Assembly: GCF_014842265.1 (NCBI RefSeq)
Contig: NZ_JACYVI010000002.1
Span: 310,001-374,000, forward strand
Length of the DNA: 64,000 nt
Direction: 5' to 3'
DNA from: Pseudomonas sp. CFBP 13711
GTDB taxonomy: Bacteria; Pseudomonadota; Gammaproteobacteria; Pseudomonadales; Pseudomonadaceae
Shown: one piece after another, positions 44,748-54,251 of the stretch
Layout of the letters: every line of letters starts with the position of its first letter
Position numbering within the stretch: position 1 is the first letter of the stretch
The notes under the pieces: model-generated
What the model was told of the DNA's origin: nothing
Seen by the model: the letters and a program-made list of their open reading frames with translations, nothing else
Databases searched by the model: none
Position numbers and translations under genes: made by a program

Positions 44748-46046
44748 ATGACTACCCTCTCCCTGGATGCGGTCGTTTCCGTCCGCACCACTGCCTACCG
44801 CAAAACCGCCTGGCGGCTGATGCCATTCCTGATGCTGTGCTATCTGTGCGCCTACCTGGACCGGGTCAACGTCGGCTTCGCCAAGCTGCAGATGATGAAC
44901 GACCTGGCCCTGAGCGAAGCGGTGTACGGGCTCGGCGCCGGCATGTTCTTCCTCGGCTACTTTCTCTGCGAAGTGCCGAGCAACCTGATCCTGCACCGGG
45001 TCGGCGCCCGCCGCTGGATTGCCCGCATCATGATTTCCTGGGGCATCATCTCCGCCCTCTTCGCCTTCGTTGAAACCGCTTGGCAGTTCTACGGCCTGCG
45101 CTTTCTGCTGGGCATCGCCGAAGCCGGCCTGGCGCCGGGTCTGCTGTTGTACCTGACCTACTGGTTTCCGTCCTATCGCCGCGCACGAATGACCGTGCTG
45201 TGGTTCATCGCCATCCCGCTGTCGGGAATGATCGGCGGGCCACTGTCCGGGCTGATCATGACCCGTTTCGCCGGCGTGCACGGCTGGGCCGGCTGGCAAT
45301 GGATGTTTGTGATCGAGGCCATTCCCACCCTCATCGTCGGGCTGCTGGTACTGAGCTACCTCAAGGACGGCGTGCACCAGGCCACCTGGCTCAACGACGA
45401 GGAAAAGGAGTTGGTCAACAAGGAGCTGGCCGAGGATAACAGCCAGAAAGTCACCCACAGCTCGGTCGGGGAGTTCATTCGCGACAGGCGTCTGTGGCTG
45501 CTGGCCTGCATCTATTTCTGCGTGGTCATGGGTCAGTACGCGATCACCTTCTGGCTGCCGACGCTGATCCGTAACGCCGGCGTCGCTGATCCGCTGCACA
45601 TCGGCCTGCTCACCAGCTTGCCGTACATGTGCGCCATCGCGGCCATGCTGTTGATGGGCCGCAGCGGCGACAAGCACCGCGAGCGACGCTGGCATCTGGT
45701 GGCCCCGATGATCGCCGGCGCCGTTGGCCTGTCGCTGGCGGCGTTACTGGGCGGCAATCTGCTGCTGTCGGTGCTCAGCTTGTGCCTCGCCGCCTCCGGG
45801 GTGCTTTCGGCGTCGTCACTGTTCTGGATGCTGCCGACCACGCTGCTGGGCGGCGTTTCCGCCGCCGCAGGGATCGCCGGGATCAACAGCTTCGCCAACC
45901 TCGCCGGCTTCTGCTCGCCGTACCTGATCGGCTGGATCACCACCTCCACCGGCTCAAGCGCCATCGGCATGTACCTGATTACCGGCGTGTTGTGCATCGG
46001 CGCCCTGCTGGTGTTGCGCATCCCCGCCGCGTCCGTCAATCGCTAA
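44748..46046 (+). CDS. MFS transporter of the anion:cation symporter type
   Basis: The 432-residue protein has 12 membrane helices in two halves. LMLCYLCAYLDRVNVGFAKL in helix 1, the PSNLILHRVGARRWIARIM loop between helices 2 and 3, and RFLLGIAEAGLAPGLLLYLT in helix 4 match the ACS family that takes up organic acids and sugar acids such as glucarate, tartrate or phthalate. The substrate should be the compound used by the neighbouring SDR and transketolase. It lies 88 bases after the SDR gene and 18 before the transketolase gene, on the same strand. Confidence 0.9.
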   Translation: MTTLSLDAVVSVRTTAYRKTAWRLMPFLMLCYLCAYLDRVNVGFAKLQMMNDLALSEAVYGLGAGMFFLGYFLCEVPSNLILHRVGARRWIARIMISWGIISALFAFVETAWQFYGLRFLLGIAEAGLAPGLLLYLTYWFPSYRRARMTVLWFIAIPLSGMIGGPLSGLIMTRFAGVHGWAGWQWMFVIEAIPTLIVGLLVLSYLKDGVHQATWLNDEEKELVNKELAEDNSQKVTHSSVGEFIRDRRLWLLACIYFCVVMGQYAITFWLPTLIRNAGVADPLHIGLLTSLPYMCAIAAMLLMGRSGDKHRERRWHLVAPMIAGAVGLSLAALLGGNLLLSVLSLCLAASGVLSASSLFWMLPTTLLGGVSAAAGIAGINSFANLAGFCSPYLIGWITTSTGSSAIGMYLITGVLCIGALLVLRIPAASVNR

Positions 46047-46064
46047 CAAAGAGAAGCCACTCAC

Positions 46065-46913
46065 ATGAACATCAGTCCATCACATCAACCGGCGCTGTCG
46101 CTGGCCCAGCGCGCCTTCAATATCCGACGCCACGCCCTGCGCATGGGCCAGGTTCAGGGCCAGGGTTATGTCGGGCAGGCATTGGGCGCGGCCGATCTGC
46201 TCGCCGTGTCTTACTTCCACGCCTTGCGCTACCAGCCCCGGGACCCGGAATGGGAAGGCCGCGACCGCTTTTACCTGTCCATCGGTCACTACGCCATCGC
46301 GCTGTACGCCGCGTTGATCGAGGCCGAGATCATCCCCGTGGACGAGCTGGAAACCTACGGCGCCGACGATAGCCGCCTGCCCATGTCGGGAATGGCGGCC
46401 TACACGCCGGGCATGGAAATCACCGGAGGCTCGCTGGGCCACGGACTGGGCATCGCCGTCGGCGCGTGTCTGGGGCTCAAGCGCAAGCAGGCCGCCTCCT
46501 TCGTCTACAACCTGCTTTCCGACGGCGAACTGAACGAAGGCTCGACCTGGGAAGCGGCGATGTCCGCATCGCACTGGAAGCTGGACAACCTCATCGCGAT
46601 CATCGACGTCAACAATCAGCAAGCCGACGGCCATTCCAGCGAGGTGCTGGCGTTCGAACCTATCGTTGACCGCTGGCAGGCCTTCGGCTGGTTCACCCAG
46701 CGCGTGGACGGCAATGACATCGAGGCATTGGTCACCGCCTTCGATGCCGCACGCAACCATGTCGGCGCGCAACCGCGGGTAATCATCTGCGACACCAAAA
46801 TGGGCAAAGGCGTGGAGTTTCTGGAGACGCGCGAGAAAACCCACTTTATTCGCGTCGATGAAAACGAGTGGGACCTGGCACTGGAAAACCTGCAAATCGG
46901 GAGAACGGCATGA
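46065..46913 (+). CDS. Transketolase, N-terminal (thiamine-diphosphate) subunit
   Basis: This 282-residue protein covers the first domain of transketolase. It has LSIGHYAIALYAALIE, PGMEITGGSLGHGLGIAVGA near residue 122, and the thiamine-diphosphate motif LSDGELNEGSTWEAAM near 160, followed by NLIAIIDVNNQQADG. It must pair with the subunit encoded next to act. Split transketolases occur in archaea and in several catabolic operons. RBS-like AAAGAGAAG precedes the ATG. Because the organism should also have a full-length housekeeping transketolase, this pair is probably dedicated to the nearby pathway. Confidence 0.9.
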   Translation: MNISPSHQPALSLAQRAFNIRRHALRMGQVQGQGYVGQALGAADLLAVSYFHALRYQPRDPEWEGRDRFYLSIGHYAIALYAALIEAEIIPVDELETYGADDSRLPMSGMAAYTPGMEITGGSLGHGLGIAVGACLGLKRKQAASFVYNLLSDGELNEGSTWEAAMSASHWKLDNLIAIIDVNNQQADGHSSEVLAFEPIVDRWQAFGWFTQRVDGNDIEALVTAFDAARNHVGAQPRVIICDTKMGKGVEFLETREKTHFIRVDENEWDLALENLQIGRTA

Positions 46914-47917
46914 GCGCACTGACCCACAACGAGCCCGGCAAGAAACGCCTGACCACGTCGGCGATGATTGCCTCGATCGCCTCCGAAGGCCAGGCCACGC
47001 GCCCGGCACCCTTCGGCCACGCATTGGCCGCCCTCGCCGAGCAACGCGCAGACATCGTCGGGCTCTCCGCCGACCTGTCGAAATACACCGATCTGCACAT
47101 TTTCGCCAAGGCCCACCCGGAGCGCTTCTACCAGATGGGCATGGCCGAGCAGTTGCTGATGAGTGCCGCAGCCGGCATGGCCCGCGAAGGCTTCGTGCCC
47201 TTCGCCACCACGTACGCGGTATTCGCATCGAGGCGGGCCTACGACTTCATCTGCATGGCCATCGCCGAAGAAAACCTCAACGTCAAAATCGTCTGCGGAT
47301 TGCCCGGCCTCACCACTGGGTACGGCCCGAGCCATCAGGCAACCGACGATCTGGCAATCTTCCGGGCCATGCCCAATCTGATGATCGTCGACCCCTGCGA
47401 CGCGCTGGAAATCGAACAAGCGGTGCCAGCCATCGCAGCGCATCAGGGCCCGGTGTACATGCGCCTGTTGCGCGGCAACGTTCCGCTGGTGCTCGACGAA
47501 TACGGCTACACCTTCGAGATCGGCAAGGCCAAGACCCTGCGCACCGGCAACGATGTGCTGATCATCTCCACGGGGCTGATGACCATGCGCGCGCTGGAAG
47601 CGGCGAAGGCGTTGCAGGCCGATGGCATCGACGTAGCAGTGCTGCACGTGCCGACCGTCAAGCCGCTGGACGAGCAGACCCTTCTCGCCGAAGCGCGAAA
47701 ACCCGGGCGGTTGGTGGTGACGGCGGAAAACCATTCGATCATCGGCGGGCTGGGTGAAGCGGTGGCGACGGTGCTGTTACGTAACGGAGTCACCCCGACG
47801 TTCCGGCAGATCGCCCTGCCCGACGCCTTCCTCGACGCCGGCGCCCTGCCGACGCTGCATGACCGCTATGGAATTTCCACCCCGGCGGTGTGCTCGCGTA
47901 TCAAGGCGTGGCTGTAA
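46910..47917 (+). CDS. Transketolase, C-terminal (pyrimidine-binding) subunit
   Basis: The 335-residue protein covers the second and third domains of transketolase. GMAEQLLMSAAAGMAREGF near residue 80 includes the Glu that activates the cofactor, FATTYAVFASRRAYDFI follows, and GLTTGYGPSHQATDDLAI carries substrate-binding residues near 140. The last domain has LIISTGLMTMRALEAAKAL and VVTAENHSIIGGLGEAVATV. The ATG at 46910 overlaps the N-subunit stop (ATGA); an upstream GTG would extend into that gene without support. The two subunits together span about 617 residues, close to a normal transketolase. Confidence 0.9.
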   Translation: MSALTHNEPGKKRLTTSAMIASIASEGQATRPAPFGHALAALAEQRADIVGLSADLSKYTDLHIFAKAHPERFYQMGMAEQLLMSAAAGMAREGFVPFATTYAVFASRRAYDFICMAIAEENLNVKIVCGLPGLTTGYGPSHQATDDLAIFRAMPNLMIVDPCDALEIEQAVPAIAAHQGPVYMRLLRGNVPLVLDEYGYTFEIGKAKTLRTGNDVLIISTGLMTMRALEAAKALQADGIDVAVLHVPTVKPLDEQTLLAEARKPGRLVVTAENHSIIGGLGEAVATVLLRNGVTPTFRQIALPDAFLDAGALPTLHDRYGISTPAVCSRIKAWL

Positions 47918-47975
47918 GCGCAGAACAACGGGGGGGGGGGCTTTCCAGTCCCCCGTCTTCGCTCAGGAGGTTTGT

Positions 47976-48920
47976 GTGGACCCCGATCAGTTGCTGGATC
48001 CCGAGTACCGTTTCTTCCGCGACGAGGTGTCCAGCGAATGGAGCCGGGACAACCTCGCCGCCATTCGCACACGCATCCACGCTGCGTTCAAACCCGCGGA
48101 CCTCGCTCGCGGCGAACAGCGCTGGGTCCGTGAACCTGCAAACGGCAACGACCTGCGCCAGTGCCTTTACCGCCCTGACCACAGCGCCGACGCCCATGAC
48201 CTCCCTGCGATTCTGTACGTGCACGGCGGGGGATTCGTGTTGGGGTGCCCGGAAATGGCCGACGACTACCTGGCGGATCTGGCCAGTGAGTCAGGCGCGC
48301 TGATCGTCGCCGTCGATTACCGGCTCGCCCCCGAGCATCCCTTTCCTGCCCCGCTGGAAGACTGCTATCGCAGCCTCCAGTGGCTGCTCCACCAGCAGGC
48401 TGCGCTGAGCGTGAATCCCGAACGCATCGTGATCATGGGCCACAGCGCAGGCGGCGGACTGGCGGCGGCGCTGACCCTGCTCGCCCGTTACCGTGGTGAC
48501 ATTTCCATCGCCGGCTCGGTGCTCATGTATCCGATGCTCGACCACCGCACTGGCCCCCCTGGGGCTCCCGTGCAAAACCCTGGCGCGGGCAGGTTCAGCT
48601 GGTCCCGGGAGGCCAATCAATTCTGCTGGCAGTGCTACCGGGGCGAGTACCTCTGCGACGATGACCGCGCGCTGCTGTTTTCCCCCGCGCTGGCTGATGA
48701 CCTGAGTCACCTGCCGCCGAGCTTTATCGCCGTCGGTGCGCTGGACCTGTTCCTGGATGAGGACATGGCGTGGGCCGGCAAGCTCTCTCGCAGCGGAGTT
48801 CCAGTCGAGCTGCACGTTTACCCCGGCGTGCCACACATGTTCGACTTCCACCCCGGCGCCCTGACGGAGCAGTGCAAAAGGGATGTCGTGCGCGCACTGA
48901 GGAAAATGCTGAAACGTTAA
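47976..48920 (+). CDS. HSL-type alpha/beta hydrolase (esterase/lipase family)
   Basis: The 314-residue protein belongs to the hormone-sensitive-lipase family. It has the oxyanion motif YVHGGGFVLGCPEM near residue 80, VAVDYRLAPEHPFPAPLED near 110, the nucleophile in IVIMGHSAGGGLAAAL near 155, Asp in LDLFLDEDMAW near 258 and His in PGVPHMFDFHPG near 288. I chose the GTG at 47976 because GGAGG lies 5 bases before it; no ATG fits. It is 58 bases after the transketolase gene, so it may hydrolyse an ester or lactone in the same pathway. An 11-G run lies in between. Confidence 0.85.
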   Translation: MDPDQLLDPEYRFFRDEVSSEWSRDNLAAIRTRIHAAFKPADLARGEQRWVREPANGNDLRQCLYRPDHSADAHDLPAILYVHGGGFVLGCPEMADDYLADLASESGALIVAVDYRLAPEHPFPAPLEDCYRSLQWLLHQQAALSVNPERIVIMGHSAGGGLAAALTLLARYRGDISIAGSVLMYPMLDHRTGPPGAPVQNPGAGRFSWSREANQFCWQCYRGEYLCDDDRALLFSPALADDLSHLPPSFIAVGALDLFLDEDMAWAGKLSRSGVPVELHVYPGVPHMFDFHPGALTEQCKRDVVRALRKMLKR

Positions 48921-48930
48921 TTCGCGCCGT

Positions 48931-51816
48931 TTACCGCAACGCGCTCAAATCCAGCCTGTCCTGGGGCACCGGCATCGAGAAGTAGTAACCCTGAGCCTGA
49001 CCTGCGCCCATGTCCCGCAGAAGGTCCAGGGTCGCGGCGTCTTCCACGCCCTCCGCCACCACCGTCAGCCCCAGGGATTCGGCCATGCGCACAATGGCGC
49101 GAACGATGGCCCGGCTGCGCGAGCTGGTGGTCAGTTCCAGGGTGAAGGACTTGTCGATTTTCAGGCCGCTGAAGTGGTACTGGTGCACGTAACTGAGGGA
49201 CGAGAACCCGGCGCCGAAGTCATCGAGCACCACCGAGACGCCGTTGTCCGCCAAATGCTTCATGGCTTGACGCGCCAGTTCAGGCTCGGCCACCAGCGCG
49301 CCTTCGGTGAGTTCCAGGCAGATGCGCGACGGCGCCACCCCGTGCTGGCTCAGCAAACCGAGGACTTCGCTGGAGAACTCCGGGCGGGTGATGCTGTAGC
49401 TGGAGCAGTTGACGTGCACCGTCGGCCAATGGGCGTGGTCGGGATGGGCGAGGATCACTATCACCTGCTGCAGCATGTAGAGGTCCAGACGGCCGATCAG
49501 GCGCAGGCCTTCCAGCGCCGGCAGAAACTGACCCGGCGCGACGATACGGCCATCGGCCTGACGCCAGCGAATCAGCGCTTCGAGGGCCAGTATCCGGCCG
49601 CTGGCCACATCGATGATCGGCTGGAAATACGGCAGCAGTTCGTCGGTGCGCTTGAGGGCGTTGCGCAGCGCGGTCTCCTGCTCCATCTGGTCGGACACCT
49701 CGCGGCGCACTTCCTGGTTGAACACCGCGTAGCTGTCTCGCCCGGCGTTCTTGACCCGGTACATCGCGGTATCGGCGTCGCGAAGCAAATCCGCCGGCTC
49801 GCTGTGAAACTGCAGGTCGGCGCCGACCACGCCGATGCTGCACGACGAAAACACCGCGTGGCCGTCGATGTAGAACGGCACGTCGAAGGCCAGGAGGATG
49901 CGCTCGGCAATCGCCACGGTGACATCCGGCGGCGCGGCGTACGCCAGCACCGCGAACTCATCGCCGCCCAGCCGGGCGAGCAAGTCGCTGTCTCGCATGC
50001 AGTGGCGCAAGCGGTCGGCGGCCTGAATCAGCAGCAGATCGCCCGAGTGATGGCCGAGGCTGTCATTGACCATCTTGAAGCGGTCGAGGTCGATGAACAT
50101 CACCGCCAGTTCCTCGCCCTTCTGGGAGAATTTCTCCCACGCGTCTCTCAGGCGCTGCTGCAAATGGCTGCGGTTGGGCAGGCCGGTCAGCGCGTCGTGG
50201 GCGTTTTCGTGTTGCAGCTTGGCGTTGGCGTAGTCCAGCTCCCGGGTGCGGTCCTGAACACGCGCTTCCAGGCGCAGGTTGGCGGTGTGAATGGCCTCGG
50301 CGGCGCTGCGCCGGGACAGTGCGGTGTCAATGTGGCGGGAGACGAAGGTCAGCAGCTCCTGATCGCGCAACGAGTAGCTGACATGGGAGGTGTAGCTCTG
50401 CACTGCCAGCACACCGCGGACCACATCGCCGTCGAACAGCGGAATGCCCAGCCATGAACTGGACCGGTTGACCTCGTTCTGCAGGGTGATCTCGCCGATG
50501 CTTTCCAGCCAGCGCGCCTCCGGGCCATCGATCAGGCACGGCCGGCGCTGGCGGATGACGTATTCGGTAAAGCCACGCTCGCCACGGCGCGGATCGGGGC
50601 GGCGGGTCAGGCGTTCGTCCACGTAGTACGGGAAGGTCACCTCGCCGGTGGCGTCGTCGAACAGCGCGATATAGAAGTTCAGGGCAAACAGCAGTTCGCC
50701 GACGATGCCGTGCAGGCTTTTGAACAGGTCGGTCATGTCACCGGGTTGACTGGACAGCTCCGTGATCTGGAACAGCGCGCTCTGCAAGTGCTCGGCGCGC
50801 TCGCGGTCGGCCACTTCATTGCGCAGGGCGTCGTTGAGGCGGGACAGCTCAAGGGTGCGGCGGGCGACGGTTTCTTCCAGTTGCGCGCGGTGCAGAATGC
50901 GGTCCAGGGCCATGGCCACGTGGCGGGCTACCACCAGAAACAGCTCCTGATCCTCGACGCTGTAGACCCGGGCGACGTCATAGACCTGCATCGCCAGCAT
51001 GCCGAACACGTCGTCAGAGGCGTTTTTCAGCGGCGCGCCCATCCAGAATTCCGGGCGATGGCCCACGCAGTGGAAGCGATCCAGCGCCCGCGCCCGCTCG
51101 ATGGCGGCGGCATCGACGAACAGCGCCTGCTCGGTGGTCAGCACATAACCGGTCATGGACAGCCGCTCGGGATCGAGAAACTCGTAGGTTTCCGCCTCGA
51201 GAGCGTCGAGGTCGGTGATGTCGATGTAATAGGGGTACGTGATTTTGCCGCTGTGGCTTTCGTAGAGCGCCAGGTAGAAGTTTTCCGCGTCGATCAGGGT
51301 CGAGAGCTGCTTGTGCACGCCTTGCAGAAACGCCGAACGGTCACGGGTCGAGCTGGCCAGGTAGGTGATTTCATAGAGCACCCGCTGGGTGGCCTGGGCC
51401 CGGGCCAGCGCATCGGTCTGCAGGCGCAGCCCCAGACGCCCGGCCAGCTCGGCGAAAAATGGATCGCCGGCGTGCGCGTCCGGCATCAACAGCCAGCCCA
51501 GCGCGGACTCGCCATGGCCGGTCACCCAACGCTGCAAATGGTGCTTGCGGCAGTAGCCGTCGAATTCTTCACGGGGTATCAACGTCGGCCAGTCCGTGGC
51601 GGAACTGCCCTGCCCCAACAGGTGCATTTGCTGGCCGGCACGGTAAGCGGCCCAGCTCAACTCCGGTGCAGCCTCGCGTGCGGCGCGCAGCAAGGCGTCC
51701 AGCGAATTCTCCTCGGTCAATCCCCCCACGGCCGACAGGCCGTTATCGCCGGGTGCGGAGATCCGCTCGTCGGCAATCGGCGTGTACCCGGAGAGGGTGG
51801 AAAGTGGGGAATTCAT
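48931..51816 (-). CDS. Dual GAF, GGDEF and EAL domain c-di-GMP protein
   Basis: The 961-residue cytoplasmic protein has an N-terminal region (1-150), two GAF domains (about 155-310 and 355-505) separated by a coiled coil, a GGDEF domain (about 540-700) and an EAL domain (about 715-955). The GAF domains resemble each other (YPYYIDITD and FPYYVDERL). The cyclase site is intact (LGGDEFAVL near 617). The phosphodiesterase site also looks complete: LEALIRW, VNCSSYS, ELTEG, DDFGAG, IDKSF and AEGVED. It could make or break c-di-GMP under control of a GAF ligand. The ATG at 51816 follows GGAG; an ATG at 51855 lacks a ribosome site. Confidence 0.92.
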   Translation of the reverse strand: MNSPLSTLSGYTPIADERISAPGDNGLSAVGGLTEENSLDALLRAAREAAPELSWAAYRAGQQMHLLGQGSSATDWPTLIPREEFDGYCRKHHLQRWVTGHGESALGWLLMPDAHAGDPFFAELAGRLGLRLQTDALARAQATQRVLYEITYLASSTRDRSAFLQGVHKQLSTLIDAENFYLALYESHSGKITYPYYIDITDLDALEAETYEFLDPERLSMTGYVLTTEQALFVDAAAIERARALDRFHCVGHRPEFWMGAPLKNASDDVFGMLAMQVYDVARVYSVEDQELFLVVARHVAMALDRILHRAQLEETVARRTLELSRLNDALRNEVADRERAEHLQSALFQITELSSQPGDMTDLFKSLHGIVGELLFALNFYIALFDDATGEVTFPYYVDERLTRRPDPRRGERGFTEYVIRQRRPCLIDGPEARWLESIGEITLQNEVNRSSSWLGIPLFDGDVVRGVLAVQSYTSHVSYSLRDQELLTFVSRHIDTALSRRSAAEAIHTANLRLEARVQDRTRELDYANAKLQHENAHDALTGLPNRSHLQQRLRDAWEKFSQKGEELAVMFIDLDRFKMVNDSLGHHSGDLLLIQAADRLRHCMRDSDLLARLGGDEFAVLAYAAPPDVTVAIAERILLAFDVPFYIDGHAVFSSCSIGVVGADLQFHSEPADLLRDADTAMYRVKNAGRDSYAVFNQEVRREVSDQMEQETALRNALKRTDELLPYFQPIIDVASGRILALEALIRWRQADGRIVAPGQFLPALEGLRLIGRLDLYMLQQVIVILAHPDHAHWPTVHVNCSSYSITRPEFSSEVLGLLSQHGVAPSRICLELTEGALVAEPELARQAMKHLADNGVSVVLDDFGAGFSSLSYVHQYHFSGLKIDKSFTLELTTSSRSRAIVRAIVRMAESLGLTVVAEGVEDAATLDLLRDMGAGQAQGYYFSMPVPQDRLDLSALR

Positions 51817-52125
51817 AGGCGCTCCATTGCCAGCGTCGGACTGAGCTATCTTCATGGGGTGTGACAGAAGGTTGCAAGCGGCTTATTCGGATTTGCGGTC
51901 TATTCGCGACGAAAAAACTGTATTCCGCGACATTTATTGAAATCACACGCTGCACAGCCCTATAGCGGCCTCCAAACGGAAAGATTTAACCCGGCACTCT
52001 ATTCAGACAGCTCGTCAAACTGCCCGGCAGTGAGGGTTTCATGTTTCGGCATTGACCTTTGCGCGCCCTCGCCTGTCACTGATTGCTGTTACCCGTCTTT
52101 TTGCCCCACTGGAGATGATCACCCC
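51817..52125. other. 309-base divergent spacer with one direct repeat
   Basis: The space separates the leftward c-di-GMP gene from the rightward alcohol dehydrogenase gene. TATTCGCGAC (51901-51910) and TATTCCGCGAC (51921-51931) are near-identical direct repeats 20 bases apart in an AT-rich stretch and may be a regulator site. I see nothing else in it. Confidence 0.35.
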
Positions 52126-53190
52126 ATGATCAAGACTTACAGCTACGCCGCGCAAAAACCCACTGACAAGCTGGCTCCGTTGCAGATCGAACGCCGCGAG
52201 CCGGGCGCCGATGACGTGCAGATCGACATCCTGTTCTGCGGCGTCTGCCACTCGGACCTGCACACCGCGCGCAACGAGTGGAACAACACGCTGTATCCGT
52301 CGGTGCCGGGCCACGAAATCGTCGGCAAGGTCACCGCGGTCGGCGCCAACGTCACCCACTTCAAGGTCGGCGATCTCGCTGGCGTCGGCTGCATGGTCGA
52401 CAGCTGCCAGCACTGCGCGTCCTGCGCGGAAGGCGAAGAGCAATACTGCGAAAACGGCTTCACCGGCACTTACAACGGCCCCGTGTTTGGCGGCGAGAAC
52501 ACCTTCGGTGGCTACTCCGACAAGATCGTGGTGAAAGAGAAGTTCGTCCTGAAGATTTCCCACAGCGACAACCTGGCCGCCGTCGCGCCGTTGCTCTGCG
52601 CGGGGATCACCACTTACTCGCCGCTGCACCACTGGAAAGTCGGCCCGGGCAAGAAGGTGGGCGTTGTCGGGCTGGGCGGTCTCGGTCACATGGCGGTGAA
52701 GATCGCCCACGCCATGGGCGCCCACGTGGTGCTGTTCACCACCTCGCCGAACAAGCGCGAAGACGGCCTGCGCCTGGGCGCCGATGAAGTGATCGTGTCG
52801 AAAAACGCCGATGAAATGGCGACCCAGACCAATCAGCTCGACTTCATCCTCAACACCGTGGCGGCACCGCACAACCTTGACCCGTTCCTGAACCTGCTCA
52901 AGCGCGACGGCACCATGACCCTGGTCGGCGCGCCGGATCAGCCGCACCCGTCGCCAGGCGTGTTCAACCTGATCTTCAAGCGCCGCAGCATTGCCGGCTC
53001 GCTGATCGGCGGCATTCAGGAAACCCAGGACATGCTGGATTTCTGTGCCAGGCACGGCATCGTCTCGGACATCGAGATGATCCACATGAAGGACATCAAC
53101 GAAGCCTACGAACGCATGATCAAGGGCGACGTGAAGTACCGCTTTGTCATCGACATGGCGACCCTGAAAGAAGAAGCGTCGGCCGCCTGA
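52126..53190 (+). CDS. Zinc alcohol dehydrogenase, YahK/cinnamyl-alcohol type
   Basis: The 354-residue enzyme reduces aldehydes to alcohols, most likely with NADPH. It shows FCGVCHSDLHTARNEW near residue 38, PGHEIVG near 62, the structural-zinc set CQHCASCAEGEEQYC, and VGLGGLGHMAVKIAHAMGAH. After the second strand come TTSPNKRED, where Ser and Arg favour NADPH binding. It differs clearly from the dehydrogenase at 12618. It lies 390 bases before the aldehyde oxidoreductase genes on the same strand, so both may serve aldehyde detoxification. GGAG lies about 12 bases before the ATG. Confidence 0.9.
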   Translation: MIKTYSYAAQKPTDKLAPLQIERREPGADDVQIDILFCGVCHSDLHTARNEWNNTLYPSVPGHEIVGKVTAVGANVTHFKVGDLAGVGCMVDSCQHCASCAEGEEQYCENGFTGTYNGPVFGGENTFGGYSDKIVVKEKFVLKISHSDNLAAVAPLLCAGITTYSPLHHWKVGPGKKVGVVGLGGLGHMAVKIAHAMGAHVVLFTTSPNKREDGLRLGADEVIVSKNADEMATQTNQLDFILNTVAAPHNLDPFLNLLKRDGTMTLVGAPDQPHPSPGVFNLIFKRRSIAGSLIGGIQETQDMLDFCARHGIVSDIEMIHMKDINEAYERMIKGDVKYRFVIDMATLKEEASAA

Positions 53191-53579
53191 CGCTCAATGT
53201 TCCCGGGCCGGATGCCGCGGCCTGGGCACTTGTAACATTCTGTGATTTTTCCGCTCGTGAAATATCCGCAACCATCCCCCGGTGCTTCGGTCACAACCCT
53301 TGAGCCATGGCCAGCACCGCCTGCTTTCCTGATCCCGACAAGGCGCCAGCCCTCGCTGCTGACACAAGCGCCACGGATTAGAGAGCACGACTCACAAGTG
53401 CATGCACGGATTCAACCGAATGCAGTGCCTGCGCATTGGTTATCGTTGAAGACTGCCGTCTTTTGAAGACTGCCCTTGGCCCCAGCCATACCGGATACCG
53501 TTCCACCTGCCGTCCCTGCCCGCGCGTCCGCCCACCGTCGGCCGCCAGGTCTGACCCAACGCTGACGAGGAACCCGCTC
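53191..53579. other. 389-base spacer before paoA
   Basis: This stretch should carry the paoABC promoter. I found a GC-rich imperfect hairpin soon after the dehydrogenase stop (about 53199-53230) that may end that transcript, but no clear T tract, operator or small gene. Confidence 0.3.
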
Positions 53580-54251
53580 ATGACCGATCAGCCTGATCGC
53601 CCCAACAAAGAAGAACTGTCTTGTGACCTCAAGGCCTTTACCGTCCCGTCCCGCCGCAACTTCCTGAAGTCCATCGGCGTGTCCAGCCTCGCTGCCGCGA
53701 CGGCGCCGATCTGGACCCAGGCGCTGGCAGCCCAGGCCGCCGTCGCCGATGACATTGATCCGCCCGCGCCAGACGAGCGGCGCATGACCCTGAAAGTCAA
53801 CGGCCAGGCCCACACCCTTAACCTGCCGGCCAACGCGGCGCTGCTTGATGTGCTGCGCGATCGCCTGCAACTCACTGGCACCAAGAAGGGCTGCGACCAC
53901 GGCCAGTGCGGCGCCTGCACCGTTCACGTCAACGGCGTGGCGATCAATTCGTGCCTGTCCCTCGCGGCGATGCACGAAGGCGATGACATCACCACCATTG
54001 AAGGCCTGGCCCAGAACGGCAAGCTGCACCCGGTGCAGGAAGCCTTCTGGGAACACGACGCCTACCAGTGCGGCTATTGCACCTCGGGGCAGATCATGAG
54101 CGCGGCGGCGTTGTTGAAAGACAAAAACATCGGCACCGACGATCACAGCGTGCGCGAAGCCATGAGCGGCAACATCTGCCGTTGCGGCGCCTACAAGAAC
54201 ATCCTCGCGGCGATCCAGTCGGCGCGCATCAACGTCCAGGAGGTGAGCTGA
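53580..54251 (+). CDS. paoA: Periplasmic aldehyde oxidoreductase, iron-sulfur subunit
   Basis: PaoA is the [2Fe-2S] subunit of the molybdenum aldehyde oxidoreductase PaoABC. The 223-residue precursor has a twin-arginine signal ([20 protein letters not shown], from about residue 24), so the folded complex is exported to the periplasm by the Tat system. The two cluster motifs are [15 protein letters not shown] near residue 105 and CGYCTSGQ with ICRCGAY near 165-200. The ATG at 53580 follows GAGG. It overlaps paoB by TGATG. Confidence 0.93.
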   Translation: MTDQPDRPNKEELSCDLKAFTVPSRRNFLKSIGVSSLAAATAPIWTQALAAQAAVADDIDPPAPDERRMTLKVNGQAHTLNLPANAALLDVLRDRLQLTGTKKGCDHGQCGACTVHVNGVAINSCLSLAAMHEGDDITTIEGLAQNGKLHPVQEAFWEHDAYQCGYCTSGQIMSAAALLKDKNIGTDDHSVREAMSGNICRCGAYKNILAAIQSARINVQEVS

